Below, one piece after another: positions 54,901 through 62,444 of a stretch of 64,000 nucleotides of DNA. This DNA is from an uncultured Myxococcales bacterium. GTDB taxonomy: Bacteria; Myxococcota_A; Polyangia; Polyangiales; Polyangiaceae. The stretch lies in contig CALMUT010000015.1 in NCBI GenBank assembly GCA_937872925.1, positions 1-64,000 of the forward strand, read 5' to 3'. The position numbers were made by a program, and so were the translations under genes. The notes under the pieces were generated by a model, which saw only the letters and a list, made by a program, of their open reading frames with translations, was not told the DNA's origin and made no database searches. Within the stretch, counting starts at the first letter, position 1, and each line of letters begins with the position of its first letter.

Positions 54901-57900
54901 GACTGGGCAGCCGCTGTGGATGTGTGTGCTTCCGAGGTCGAAGACCGCGCGCGTGCCAAGCAGCTCCTGCGGGAATTACTCGATCTGAGCGTTGGCGCCT
55001 GGAAGGAGCAAGGCGTCGATGCTGGGCAAGATGCGTCCGAAGCAGCTGAGGCCTTGGGACCGCTCGATCCCCCGGGGGCCGCGGAGTGGGCCATTTCCGA
55101 GCTATCTCGGCGCTTGAGTGCGGAAGCTGAGCACAGCTCGGTCATCGAATTGTCCGTGCGCGGCCATGGGCTTCCCTTTGCCGAAGAGCGTCGTCGAACG
55201 TTCCTGAAGGACGCCGCGTGCATCGCCTCGGACCAATTGGGGGATAGTGCCGGCGCCATCGAGCTATTCGCTCGGCTCTTCCAAGAGAACCCCGCCGACG
55301 AGGTCGCGCAGGGCGCTGTCGCGCGCTACGCGAAGTTGCTCGAAGAAGCCCACGCGCATGAGGCGCTCTGTTCGCTGTGGGAAGAACAAGCACGCTGCCG
55401 CGCGGAGCTGTCGGATACGGCTCGGGCCAGCGTTCTTTATGCCCGGGCTGCGGAAATTGCCGAGCGGGAACTCGCCGACGCGCAGCGTGCCATGCGGGAC
55501 TACCGCGCCGGATCGGCGCTCGGTGGGGAAACAAGCCTGGAAAACCTGGCGCGATTGCTGGAGGCCAACGAGCAGTGGCTGGAAGCGGCGCACGTTCTGG
55601 AGTGGCTGTGCGCACAGTCTTCCCGGGAAACCCTCGCACCGCGGGCCCTGCGCCTGTCGGAGGCGTATCTGAAGGCAGATCACCCCGAGGTTGCGCGGCT
55701 GCGTCTGGAGGCGGCGGCACAGACCGCCCTCGACGCTGGGCCCGTGCGTCAGCGACTGAGCGACTTGTACCGCGCCAGTGAAGACTGGACGCCCCTGGCG
55801 GAGCTCCTGGCGCAAGACGCTGCTCGCACCGCCGACAAGGCGCGTCGACTCGCCCTGTTGATGGAAGCGGCGGCGCTGCATACCAAGAAGCGCAACGACC
55901 CCGAAAGCGCCGTGGAGCTCTTGACCCAAGCCGTCGAGGTCGAACCCGACGACGCCTCCGTGCGGCGAGCACTTGCGGACGCGCATTCCCGGGCCGGCAA
56001 CTTTGACGGCGCCGTGGAAGTGCTGCGCGCGCAAATTGAGCAATACGGCAGCCGCAAACCCAAAGAACGCGCCTTGGTTCACTTCCAGCTGGCGCGCGTT
56101 TCGCTCAGTGCTGGGCGCCGGGCCGAGGCCATCGCTGAACTCGACGTTGCCAACAAGATCAACCCAGCGCATCCCGGCATATTGCAGGCGCTGGCGCAGT
56201 TGGCCTTTGAAGAGGAACAGTACGATCGCGCCGAACGCATGTACCGGGCGCTGCTGCTGGTGATTGGACGCGACGAAGATGAGGACGCGCCAAGCCGCTC
56301 CGAAGCGTTGCTCGACCTGAGTGAAATCGCGGCGAAGAAGTCCGACGAGCTTCGGGCGGGCGAGTTCATTGAATCTGCATTCGAAGCCGCCTTGGAGAAC
56401 GAGCGGGAGAGCATCGCGTTGGAGCGCGCGCTGAGCGATCGGAAGCGCTACGACCTGCTTTCGCGCGCCGTAGAAACACGCTTAGATCGGGCCCCGAATG
56501 CCGAGACGGCCGCCCGGGCCCTGTCGGATCTGGCATTCCTACATGCGGAGCATCTTGGTGGTTTGGCCGGCGTTGAAGAGCGGCTGCGTGAGCGCGCCGG
56601 GGAGCTGCAGGGAGAACTCGAATCCGCCGGCGTGAGCGACGAGCGCGCCTGGGAGGCGCTGTCGCGAGTCTTCGATTGGCTGGGAGACGCCGACGCCGAG
56701 GCGCGCGTCCTGGAGCGTCGCATCGAAAGCGGCGTGCGCGGCAAACCAACGCGGGCAATGGTCGAGCCCTACTATCGCTTGGCTGCCATCTACTTCGAAG
56801 GCACCGAACACCGAGAGCGGGCAGTAGAAGTGCTGGAGCGCGCGCTGGAGATCTGGCCCGACGTCGCACGCGCGGAAGAACTGCTGCGCGCGGCTCTGGC
56901 GGAGCACCCCGACGTCGTGGCTGTCGTGGCGCTATTTGAGCGCGTCGCCCGTTCCAGCGGGGATGCTCGCAAGTTGCTGGATGCCCTGGTGCTGCTCGCG
57001 CGGCTGCCCGACGCTCGGATCGAGGTCGTGCGCGAGGGCGTCGAGCTTGCCGATACCTTGGAAGAGCACGCGCTCTCGCGGTTGCTCCTCGAATCTGGTC
57101 TCAACATGACGGAGCGGCTTTCGGACGAGGATGGCGCTTGGGTGCGCCTCGAACTGGCTGCGCGACTCGATGCGACGGGCGATGCCGCCCGGGCGCTCGA
57201 CCTGAGGGAGGCCGCGGCTCCATTGCTCGATCCGACGGCGGCGCGTGCGGCGTGGCTCGACGTAGCCGGCCGCGCGCGGAGTGAGCTTTCGGACGACCGT
57301 CGTGCCGCGAGGATCTACGAGAAGCTTTTGGAGCAGGAACCCGCGGATCGTGAAGTGTGGCAGCCGCTGCTCGAGATCTACCGCGCTCTCGAAGAGGGCG
57401 AGCAACTGGTGCGCGTGCTGGATCAGACCATCACCTTGGTGGATTCCGCGGAAGACCGCGCCCGGCTGCGTTTGGAGCAAGCGAATCTGCTGCTGGATCG
57501 CGGGGAAGGGGACAGCGCTGCAGACATCTTGCGGGAGATCTTGGACGAAGATCCGGCGCACGTACGGGCGTCAGAATTGCTCTCCGGGCTCTATGAAGAG
57601 CAGGGCAAGACCGACGAACTCGTGGCGCTCTACGCCGCCCGCGTCGATTCTGCCAAAGACCGTCAGGACACCGCCGTGATCGGTGCGACGTCCCTGAAGC
57701 TCGGTCGGCTGTTGGAGCGTCTGGACCGACCCGACGACGCGTTTGACGCATACAACGCAATCACCGATTGGGATCGTAGTCTGGAAGACGCATGGCGGTC
57801 GTTGCTGCGGCTCTCGGAGAAGCGCGAAGACCCATACTTGATTGCCGAAATGCTCGAAGGCCTGCTGGGCGTCGTGCGCGGAGACGAGGCGCTCAGTCTG

Positions 57901-59382
57901 ACCGAGCGCCTGGTGGAGGCGCGGCGAGAACTCATGGACGAAGAGGGCGTGGAACGCGCCTTGGAGCTCGGCTTCGTTGCGTGCCCGGACAATGCGGATT
58001 TGCGTGAGCCGCTACTGCAACGCTGCGCAGAACTCGGCGACTACAGTCGGGCCACGCGACTGCTTGCCCAGGCCGCGCTGCATTCGTCGGACCGAACGCT
58101 GGTCACGCAACTCGTGGAGATGGCCCTGCAAGCGAACGAAAGCGAAGCGGCACTCGAAACCCTGCAGCGCCTGATCGAAGCAGAGCCCCAAGACGCCGAA
58201 CTGACGCTAAGCCAGGCGCAGCTTTTGGAGGCCGCGGATCGGGTGGAAGAGGCGGTGAGCGCGTACGAAGCCGCAGCAGAACTCGGCGTAGACGTCAGCG
58301 CACCCCTGTCCAGCGTTCTGGAGCGGGCCATCTTACGCGCGGAGCCGCCCCTCGATCGCGAACTGTCCCTGAAGCTTGTTCAGCTGTACGAAGGCGCGGG
58401 CAACACGGACGCGGCACGAGTACGCCTGTCGGAAATGCTCAAGGAAAGTCCGGCAGATGCCAGCCTCTGGCACAGGCTAGCGGAAATGGAGGTCGCGGGC
58501 GGTCACTGGGATGGCGCCGCAACCGCGTACCGCAAGCTCATCGCCCTGACTGAGGGAGACGACTTGGTCAATACCGCGCTGTGGCTGGCGCACTCATGTG
58601 AACAGGCGGGGCGACCCGGCGATGCCCGGGGCGGCCTCGAGCGCGCGCTGTCCGTTGCACCAGAGCGGGAGGACCTGCGCGAGCGGCTGGTGCATTTGTA
58701 TACCTTGACGGAGGAGCACCGCGCCCTGGCAGAACTCTTGCTGGCCCAAGCCGAAGGCGAGCAAGACATCGCAACGCGGCACGCGCTTTTGCTCACTGCG
58801 GGTTCACAGCTGCTATTCATCGAGGACGCTGCGCCCGAGGGCCTGCGGGTATTGGACGAAGCCCGCAGCTTGAGCCCGGAGAGCATCGAAGGCAGCGTGG
58901 CGTACGCCCGCGGTCTGGCCGTCGTCGGCCGGCCAGACGAAGCGATGACGCTCTTGAACGAAATCATCGCAGGCTTCAAGGGGCGCCGCGCAAAGGAACT
59001 GGGTCCCGTATACCGGCAGATCTCCGAGCTGCAGCTCGCCGGCGGCGTGCTCGACGAAGCGCTCGCTTCGCTGAACAAGGCCTTCGAGATGGACATGAAG
59101 AATCCGATGGTTGCCCTGGAGCTGGGTCAGCTAGCCCTCGACATGGATGACCAAGACATCGCGGCCCGCGCGTTCCGGGCCGTGACCATGCTGCGCCCAA
59201 CGGATGATGCTCCGGATGCGGTCACCCCGGAGCATCGGGCCCACGCGCAGTTTCAGCTCGCGGTCATGGCGCGCAACCAGGGGGACGAGCGCAGGGCGCG
59301 GGTCTTGGTCAACAAGGCACTGTCAGAAAACCCGGAGCACGGACCGGCTCAAGAGCTCAAGGCCGAGTTAGAGGCGGGCTGA
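48922..59382 (+). CDS. Giant tetratricopeptide-repeat scaffold protein
   Basis: ATG 48922 (MARGSSRILRVEELDGLMDA) is preferred to an in-frame start 39 codons upstream. The gene is 10.5 kb without a break, encoding about 3,486 residues. It has no signal peptide or membrane segment, so it is inferred to be cytoplasmic. Almost the whole length is amphipathic helix-turn-helix repeats of TPR type ('AREGLERAYLAAGKPREATK', 'LALAYARTGD'-like units, 'AHPGILQALAQLAFEEEQYD', 'ALASLNKAFEMDMKNPMVAL'), very rich in Ala, Glu, Leu and Arg. The only clear break is a basic patch 'QKKAKKNKNQKRA' near residue 1623. TPR arrays bind partner proteins, so a large assembly platform is the likely role; partners are unknown. 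It overlaps the convergent BASS gene by 34 bases. Confidence 0.9.
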   Translation: MARGSSRILRVEELDGLMDASLESPEPVLEALVTAAAKGQLFPELWAKLHAVAARDDKAAELAFAYEHVAQDRRIKLVPPEIQAAIFLNASTYFAETFGDLDGGVSFAERAMGAAPTSVDAQSMLESLLGRLGDRARLAKFFAELAGHERDPELQLKHLRRARAELEGTEDSTDLVIEVSQKILRADPTDSAAREGLERAYLAAGKPREATKVLEQALLRDPPMPEEEAFFLHEHLVDLYTDATQEPHRAVPHLEAILASRPDHERALSAAEALLENRAVAGRVAAALSDAYGKLGTTSRELELLNMELKLARGPRRLEVQRRLGLLRREQGDPTGAMELLGPVVAAEPGDDEVREAYVDLALSLEQPGAAARLLSRALSSCKEPVARARVGADIGTVYLRSGDVKRAQAAFQQVLESGEDERAMLVSSRHLVDIFTESGDTHGLAGALDACVRHEPDAEARQSAARRLAKLAEGELGDTARAMTAWSALVDSPWADEALTRLTALCEASGDHARMVDVLEKRAARAKSPEDARELALRAAELRTSQGGDRAEALDAWRAFIAKYGSTRDAHAKMIPLLEQEQLWKELAWVLERDIELAPQGEWPVLLSRLAQIRLQRLEDAPGGVEAYKRALDADPSDRSVRQAVEKLLTADSTRGLAIGVLEPIYRQEAPGAGLIRLLEAKAAVCEDAEVALATLGEAAQLADTALEDAERGLQIAGAALRLALDQNVALRPWVALVESFGEKLGAPGPRAETLAAAVGDREITSEELFELTRAAGEALADAGALERSVTVLRRALSYSPSDAALLNRIDELLAEQGNPEERLTLYRSALEQPGDARRRRQILHALARLQSGDLADADGAEASWKTALSDDPKDFVAHQALADLYASQRKWDALYAELQRVLEHAEGERQVQVRVRMAEVSAEAGEPQRALAHYRELLESAELEDTQLENIELLANANADAPTLRAVLTRRVAVAVPEEKAGLLEKLGIVLSNQLGDDEEARKAWLQGAELSEAAMDDERARRLYERVLSVAASDASAARRLVELYARAGDWTKVPGALTALLSESSGELDVTTIVLGLEPAAVAAFAHETLAALVDQVLQLGELAPAKSRALLSCKARALSAVPERRGEVAGVYRTLLGAESEDGPQVADAFNVFLAAGELTPERVEDRRFLFQWRVRHAADPVTVLMAWAVTEETTFASIESAIAVYEQVVQHDPERLEALSQLARLRAASGDPEGALATLAQLRERGDADGRLAVETTMATLYLDLGRPEEALELVERILDTAPHDPGALALVKRALEHDAARAKAAKLLDRLVQSVETEAERIEMLESLLAISEGVDELLDSRGRWFTQLLECTPDDDAARLQIALRGAVERPQEEQLWDAAERAARKLNQPEPLADAYSSALDTPLDAELAEELGRRMVEFTEEWFDEPERVVTLLKKVLSLSPGANWAFDRLKLAFNAAGRWDDLFELYDAALARATTDPERIELLREASMAAKDFASNAQRAIEYLEGLFRLEPDDERIGAALERLYEREVRVEPLIALLEGRLVGADEETAERLHVRIAGLWLDLNDAVRAYATIETLTEGGCSAETTRELLERLVTLPAARESIAPQSEQKKAKKNKNQKRAISVRHAAAERLKHAYQESGAVHDVARMVEIELELAESNEERISGLEALVALRLDKLDDVAGAFEPTAQLVALAPSEASYREKLGALAKELGLAERRADVLVTVADGATDPTIQRDLVLEAAEVRRDDLDDVPNAIGLFERAFALSEDDAASSLRAARALDPLLDRAGRHAERADILERLAGLTQDADERRRALGNVAEVAAMRLDDLQRAVRCYRLRLDDDAQDAEALDGLCESLARANMHADLVEALLLRAERGGLAAREDLWRVAELYTERLNEPAQAIDVWNRIEKEHSPTGETFRALVALLSEQSRWEELTRRIASQVEKEEDPEQRRALLSELATIYRSKTGELSKSLAAFVQAGDWAAAVDVCASEVEDRARAKQLLRELLDLSVGAWKEQGVDAGQDASEAAEALGPLDPPGAAEWAISELSRRLSAEAEHSSVIELSVRGHGLPFAEERRRTFLKDAACIASDQLGDSAGAIELFARLFQENPADEVAQGAVARYAKLLEEAHAHEALCSLWEEQARCRAELSDTARASVLYARAAEIAERELADAQRAMRDYRAGSALGGETSLENLARLLEANEQWLEAAHVLEWLCAQSSRETLAPRALRLSEAYLKADHPEVARLRLEAAAQTALDAGPVRQRLSDLYRASEDWTPLAELLAQDAARTADKARRLALLMEAAALHTKKRNDPESAVELLTQAVEVEPDDASVRRALADAHSRAGNFDGAVEVLRAQIEQYGSRKPKERALVHFQLARVSLSAGRRAEAIAELDVANKINPAHPGILQALAQLAFEEEQYDRAERMYRALLLVIGRDEDEDAPSRSEALLDLSEIAAKKSDELRAGEFIESAFEAALENERESIALERALSDRKRYDLLSRAVETRLDRAPNAETAARALSDLAFLHAEHLGGLAGVEERLRERAGELQGELESAGVSDERAWEALSRVFDWLGDADAEARVLERRIESGVRGKPTRAMVEPYYRLAAIYFEGTEHRERAVEVLERALEIWPDVARAEELLRAALAEHPDVVAVVALFERVARSSGDARKLLDALVLLARLPDARIEVVREGVELADTLEEHALSRLLLESGLNMTERLSDEDGAWVRLELAARLDATGDAARALDLREAAAPLLDPTAARAAWLDVAGRARSELSDDRRAARIYEKLLEQEPADREVWQPLLEIYRALEEGEQLVRVLDQTITLVDSAEDRARLRLEQANLLLDRGEGDSAADILREILDEDPAHVRASELLSGLYEEQGKTDELVALYAARVDSAKDRQDTAVIGATSLKLGRLLERLDRPDDAFDAYNAITDWDRSLEDAWRSLLRLSEKREDPYLIAEMLEGLLGVVRGDEALSLTERLVEARRELMDEEGVERALELGFVACPDNADLREPLLQRCAELGDYSRATRLLAQAALHSSDRTLVTQLVEMALQANESEAALETLQRLIEAEPQDAELTLSQAQLLEAADRVEEAVSAYEAAAELGVDVSAPLSSVLERAILRAEPPLDRELSLKLVQLYEGAGNTDAARVRLSEMLKESPADASLWHRLAEMEVAGGHWDGAATAYRKLIALTEGDDLVNTALWLAHSCEQAGRPGDARGGLERALSVAPEREDLRERLVHLYTLTEEHRALAELLLAQAEGEQDIATRHALLLTAGSQLLFIEDAAPEGLRVLDEARSLSPESIEGSVAYARGLAVVGRPDEAMTLLNEIIAGFKGRRAKELGPVYRQISELQLAGGVLDEALASLNKAFEMDMKNPMVALELGQLALDMDDQDIAARAFRAVTMLRPTDDAPDAVTPEHRAHAQFQLAVMARNQGDERRARVLVNKALSENPEHGPAQELKAELEAG

Positions 59383-60359
59383 GGTCGCGGCTTCGGCCGC
59401 CGCAGGAGCACGGCGCTTTTTCCGAAGCGATGTCTGAGCATCGCGGGGATGGCGAATGCTGGCGAGGCGCCGGCATAGAATAGTGCGGAGAAGAGCACCA
59501 TGCCTTGCTCTTTCTGGCCCGGGAAGAAGAAGTGCACCACGAGCAGGCCCAAACCGACATTGCGCACGGCGACCTCGATGGTGAGCGCGACCGTGTCGTC
59601 GTCGAAACGACCGAGCAGTCGGCACAGCTGCGGGATGGAGACCGCCAAGAAGGTCCCGAAGAGCACGATGATGAGGGGCGGGCCGAAACCATATTCGGCG
59701 AGCCGGATCCGGCCGGTTCCTAGGGAGGCCACGGCGATGGTGATCACCAGCGCCAAACTGCCGCGGATGGCCCAGCGGCTGATCCCGGGGGCCGCGCCCG
59801 GGAATCGCTTCCGAATCGCCATGCCGAAGGCAAGCGGCGCCAACAAGTATCCGAAAATTTCCGCCATGACCCGGGGGATCGGGAAGTGAAAATCCGGTGG
59901 CAAGATCGCGCCGGCGCCGAGCTGGAGGATCAAAGGTACGGCCAGCACCGAGCCAAGGGTGGTCACGCTGGTCACGGCAATGCTCAGGGGCACGTTGCCT
60001 CGGCCCAGGAAGGTCAGCAGATTAGAAAAGGCGCCCCCGGGTACGGCGCTGACGAGCAACAGCCCGACGGCCCAGCCCTGGGAAAGGCCAAAGACGTGGA
60101 TGAATCCCATCGCGACGGCCGGCACGTACAACCACTGCAAGGCAAGGCCAATGGCGAGGCCGCGCGGATCCCGACCCACGCTGCCGAAATCCGCAACAGT
60201 CATCGTGGCGCCCATGCCCAGCATCGCCAAGATGAGCTGGGCCGGCACGAGAAAGGGCTCGATGCTTTGATACACGAGGCAGCGCTCGCGCAGCCCATAC
60301 GTCGGAAGCGGGGCGGAGGGAAGTGGACCTTGACCGCCGAGGGAAAACTCGGCTTTCAT
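59349..60359 (-). CDS. Bile acid:sodium symporter family (BASS/SBF) transporter
   Basis: ATG 60359. The 336-residue protein has about nine or ten hydrophobic segments and matches the BASS family: 'LGMGATMTVADFGSVGRDPR' (first unwound helix region), 'VSAVPGGAFSNLLTFLGRGN' (the conserved P-G-G-x-x-S-N substrate site) and 'EVAVRNVGLGLLVVHFF' (second crossing). BASS proteins are sodium-coupled uptake carriers for organic anions such as bile acids or pyruvate. Substrate unknown. Inner membrane. The start codon overlaps the ATG of the opposite-strand gene (shared CATG). Confidence 0.9.
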   Translation of the reverse strand: MKAEFSLGGQGPLPSAPLPTYGLRERCLVYQSIEPFLVPAQLILAMLGMGATMTVADFGSVGRDPRGLAIGLALQWLYVPAVAMGFIHVFGLSQGWAVGLLLVSAVPGGAFSNLLTFLGRGNVPLSIAVTSVTTLGSVLAVPLILQLGAGAILPPDFHFPIPRVMAEIFGYLLAPLAFGMAIRKRFPGAAPGISRWAIRGSLALVITIAVASLGTGRIRLAEYGFGPPLIIVLFGTFLAVSIPQLCRLLGRFDDDTVALTIEVAVRNVGLGLLVVHFFFPGQKEQGMVLFSALFYAGASPAFAIPAMLRHRFGKSAVLLRRPKPRPQPASNSALSS

Positions 60360-60651
60360 GCACTCTGAAATGAAGCGCGAAAAACGTCAGACCAAGCGAG
60401 AGCGCAAGGCTCAAGATCCCTTCCACCGTCCGGGGCCGCACGCGACCCATCAGCACATTCACTGCATCGCGTGCGGAAGGCACCTCGATCCAGGAGAGCT
60501 GAATGCCTCTCCCGCTACGGCGACGTTCATCACCTGCGACCACGGCTCTCAGTTTGCGTGCTGCATCGGCTGCATGAGCGAAGCCGAGAAACGCGTCGTC
60601 GAGCACGACCGCAGCGGACAGCCCGTGCAAACCGCGTCCGCCTGGCATTAG
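60358..60651 (+). CDS. Small Cys/His-rich (zinc-ribbon-like) protein
   Basis: A 97-residue protein with a basic N-terminus ('MKREKRQTKRERKAQD'). It has a Cys/His set that looks like a metal-binding fold: 'HQHIHCIACGRHL' (C-x2-C) and, 25 residues later, 'CDHGSQFACCIGCM'. ATG 60358 shares CATG with the divergent transporter start; ATG 60370 is an alternative and neither has a clear ribosome site. No signal peptide. No family recognised. Possibly a zinc-stabilised nucleic-acid or protein-binding adaptor. Confidence 0.65.
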   Translation: MHSEMKREKRQTKRERKAQDPFHRPGPHATHQHIHCIACGRHLDPGELNASPATATFITCDHGSQFACCIGCMSEAEKRVVEHDRSGQPVQTASAWH

Positions 60652-60690
60652 TGGGCTGCCAGGTGAGTCACCATCCTTCGGTCTGCTACT

Positions 60691-61761
60691 TCAGCGTTTT
60701 CGCGCGCTCTTCTTCTTCGAGTTCCGGGCGACGCTCTTGCTGCGCGACTGCTTCGTCGTGCCCCGCTCCAGCCCCCCCAGCGCGGCCCGGTACATCGACT
60801 GCTTGCGTTCGAGGGCCACTTCGTGGCCCATATCCGCGGGCGTGCTGATGCGCGTCGGCACCGAGTGTTTCTTGAGAATGTCGCGGAGTTGGTGGGTGCC
60901 TTCGATCACACCGTCCTGCTCTCCGGTGATCAAATAGACCCGGCGCAGGCGGGACTTCGACTTTGCCAAGGCTTCCAGGCCGGGACCGCCCCAATAGCTG
61001 GTCTTGCCCGCAAGGATCAGCAGTCGGTTGAAGGTGCGGGCCTCGCGCACACCGACGTTCATCGTGACGTAGGCGCCCTCGGAGAATCCAATCAGCGTAT
61101 TGCCGTAGAGTTGCACCCGACGCCCGAATTGGTCCCGGAAGCCTTTGACCACGGCGAGGGCAGTGCGCTGGCCCACGGCCCAGTTATTGTTCCATCCGCG
61201 GCCGTCTCCGCGAGCACCGGGCCCCGACGGACACACCAACCAGCCAAGCCGACGCACGATCGGTGCCCAGCGCCGGCAATCGTGTCCTGGATTGCCGCCG
61301 CGCCCATGCATGTACACGTAGAGCGGACGCATGGCCAATCGCCCGGGGCCGGTGGGTTGGTAGAAGTACGCGGGCCCCACGCCTGGCAAGTCGATCACAC
61401 GCAGGCCGTCGTTGCCGATCCGACGGATCTTGCCTTGGTCGTCGTCCTTGTCGTCTGAGTCGTCTGCCTTCTCAGGCTCTTTCTTTTCCGGCGACTTGGC
61501 TTTGGGCGGTGGTTCCGCCTTGGGGGGCGGGGCGCTACCGTCTTCCGAAGGGATGACCAAGCGCTGACCGGGCTTGATCGGATCCCGGCGCGTGATCCCG
61601 TTCGCCTTGCACAGATCGTCGATGCCGACGTTGTACCGTTTCGCGATGCGGCCGAGGGTGTGCCCTGCCGCCACGACATGGGTGCGGGGCTTCGCGAACG
61701 CCGGCGCGGCCAGCGTGAGGGCGAAGATCAGGCTCAGGCAAATCGCGGCGATGCGCGGCAT
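60691..61761 (-). CDS. LysM domain-containing exported alpha/beta hydrolase
   Basis: ATG 61761 (MPRIAAICLSLIFALTLAAP) gives a signal peptide. A LysM module (about residues 28-72: 'HVVAAGHTLGRIAKRYNVG', 'IKPGQRLVIP') should bind peptidoglycan or chitin-type glycans. A Lys/Glu/Asp/Pro linker leads to a 220-residue alpha/beta-hydrolase domain with 'YVYMHGRGGNPGHDCRRW', nucleophile elbow GFSEGAY, Asp in 'LITGEQDGVIEG' and His in 'PADMGHEVALE'. The C-terminus is a very basic Lys/Arg tail. Inferred: esterase or depolymerase-like enzyme held on the cell wall. Substrate unknown. Confidence 0.82.
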   Translation of the reverse strand: MPRIAAICLSLIFALTLAAPAFAKPRTHVVAAGHTLGRIAKRYNVGIDDLCKANGITRRDPIKPGQRLVIPSEDGSAPPPKAEPPPKAKSPEKKEPEKADDSDDKDDDQGKIRRIGNDGLRVIDLPGVGPAYFYQPTGPGRLAMRPLYVYMHGRGGNPGHDCRRWAPIVRRLGWLVCPSGPGARGDGRGWNNNWAVGQRTALAVVKGFRDQFGRRVQLYGNTLIGFSEGAYVTMNVGVREARTFNRLLILAGKTSYWGGPGLEALAKSKSRLRRVYLITGEQDGVIEGTHQLRDILKKHSVPTRISTPADMGHEVALERKQSMYRAALGGLERGTTKQSRSKSVARNSKKKSARKR

Positions 61762-61828
61762 GGGCCAAGCGGTAGCACATCCTCGGGGGATCGGGGCAAA
61801 CCGGAGCAATGTTAACGGTGATAACATT

Positions 61829-61851
61829 GGGCCCGGGCAGCGTCCGGGCCC
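61829..61851 (-). terminator. GC-rich hairpin after the DUF4920 gene
   Basis: An 8-bp perfect stem GGGCCCGG/CCGGGCCC closes a 7-base loop (GCAGCGT). It lies 3 bases beyond the DUF4920 stop and 67 bases before the LysM gene start, both on the minus strand. No T-run follows. It may end or attenuate DUF4920 transcription. Confidence 0.5.
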
Positions 61852-61854
61852 GGG

Positions 61855-62349
61855 CTATTTCTTCAGCTGGACGCCGCTGGCCACGAGCCGCACCTCGTTG
61901 GCGGTGCCGTCGGGGTTTTTGTGCTCGAAGGTGGCGCCTTCCGCCTCCATGTGTTCGACATGGGACTTCTTGACGACTTCGACCTCGACCTTGGCTTCCA
62001 TGCGCGCCTGCGCGCCAGCGGAGTCTTTGGGTACGAAGAAACCGTAGTCCTTGAAGGTCACTCGGCAGCCGGCCGCTTTGTCGCCTTGATCGTCGCTGAG
62101 TTCCATCCAACAGCCCTTCTGAGCGCAGGCACGGCGGACTTTGCCGTCCACGCGAAGCGTCTTGCCCTCGAAGGATTTGGGCGCCGCCAAGATCGCGGCG
62201 ACGGTCGCCTGGGGGCTGTCGCCCAAGCTAGCTCCGTAGGACTTCCAACCGTCTTCGGCCGGGGCTGCACTCGCCGCGGGCGCGGTTTCGGCCGTCTGGT
62301 TACAGGCCGAGGCCAGGGAAAGCACAAGGAACGCTGCTGCTCGTCTCAT
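61855..62349 (-). CDS. DUF4920-like lipoprotein
   Basis: ATG 62349 gives a lipoprotein signal (lipobox SLASAC). The 164-residue product shows the DUF4920 pattern: 'AAPKSFEGKTLRVDGKVRRA', then 'CAQKGCWMELSD' and 'VTFKDYGFFVPKD'. The GCWM motif is conserved in the family, which has an OB-like fold of unknown function, often in periplasmic or lipid-anchored proteins. The two cysteines five residues apart may bind metal or form a disulphide. Confidence 0.85.
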   Translation of the reverse strand: MRRAAAFLVLSLASACNQTAETAPAASAAPAEDGWKSYGASLGDSPQATVAAILAAPKSFEGKTLRVDGKVRRACAQKGCWMELSDDQGDKAAGCRVTFKDYGFFVPKDSAGAQARMEAKVEVEVVKKSHVEHMEAEGATFEHKNPDGTANEVRLVASGVQLKK

Positions 62350-62444
62350 GGGGTTGGGAGGTTATAGCGAAAAACCACGCGCGTTTCACGACCTGGGTGG
62401 GGCCGTGGTGGGCAGGCGCCGACAGCTGCGCTATGTACGGAGCA

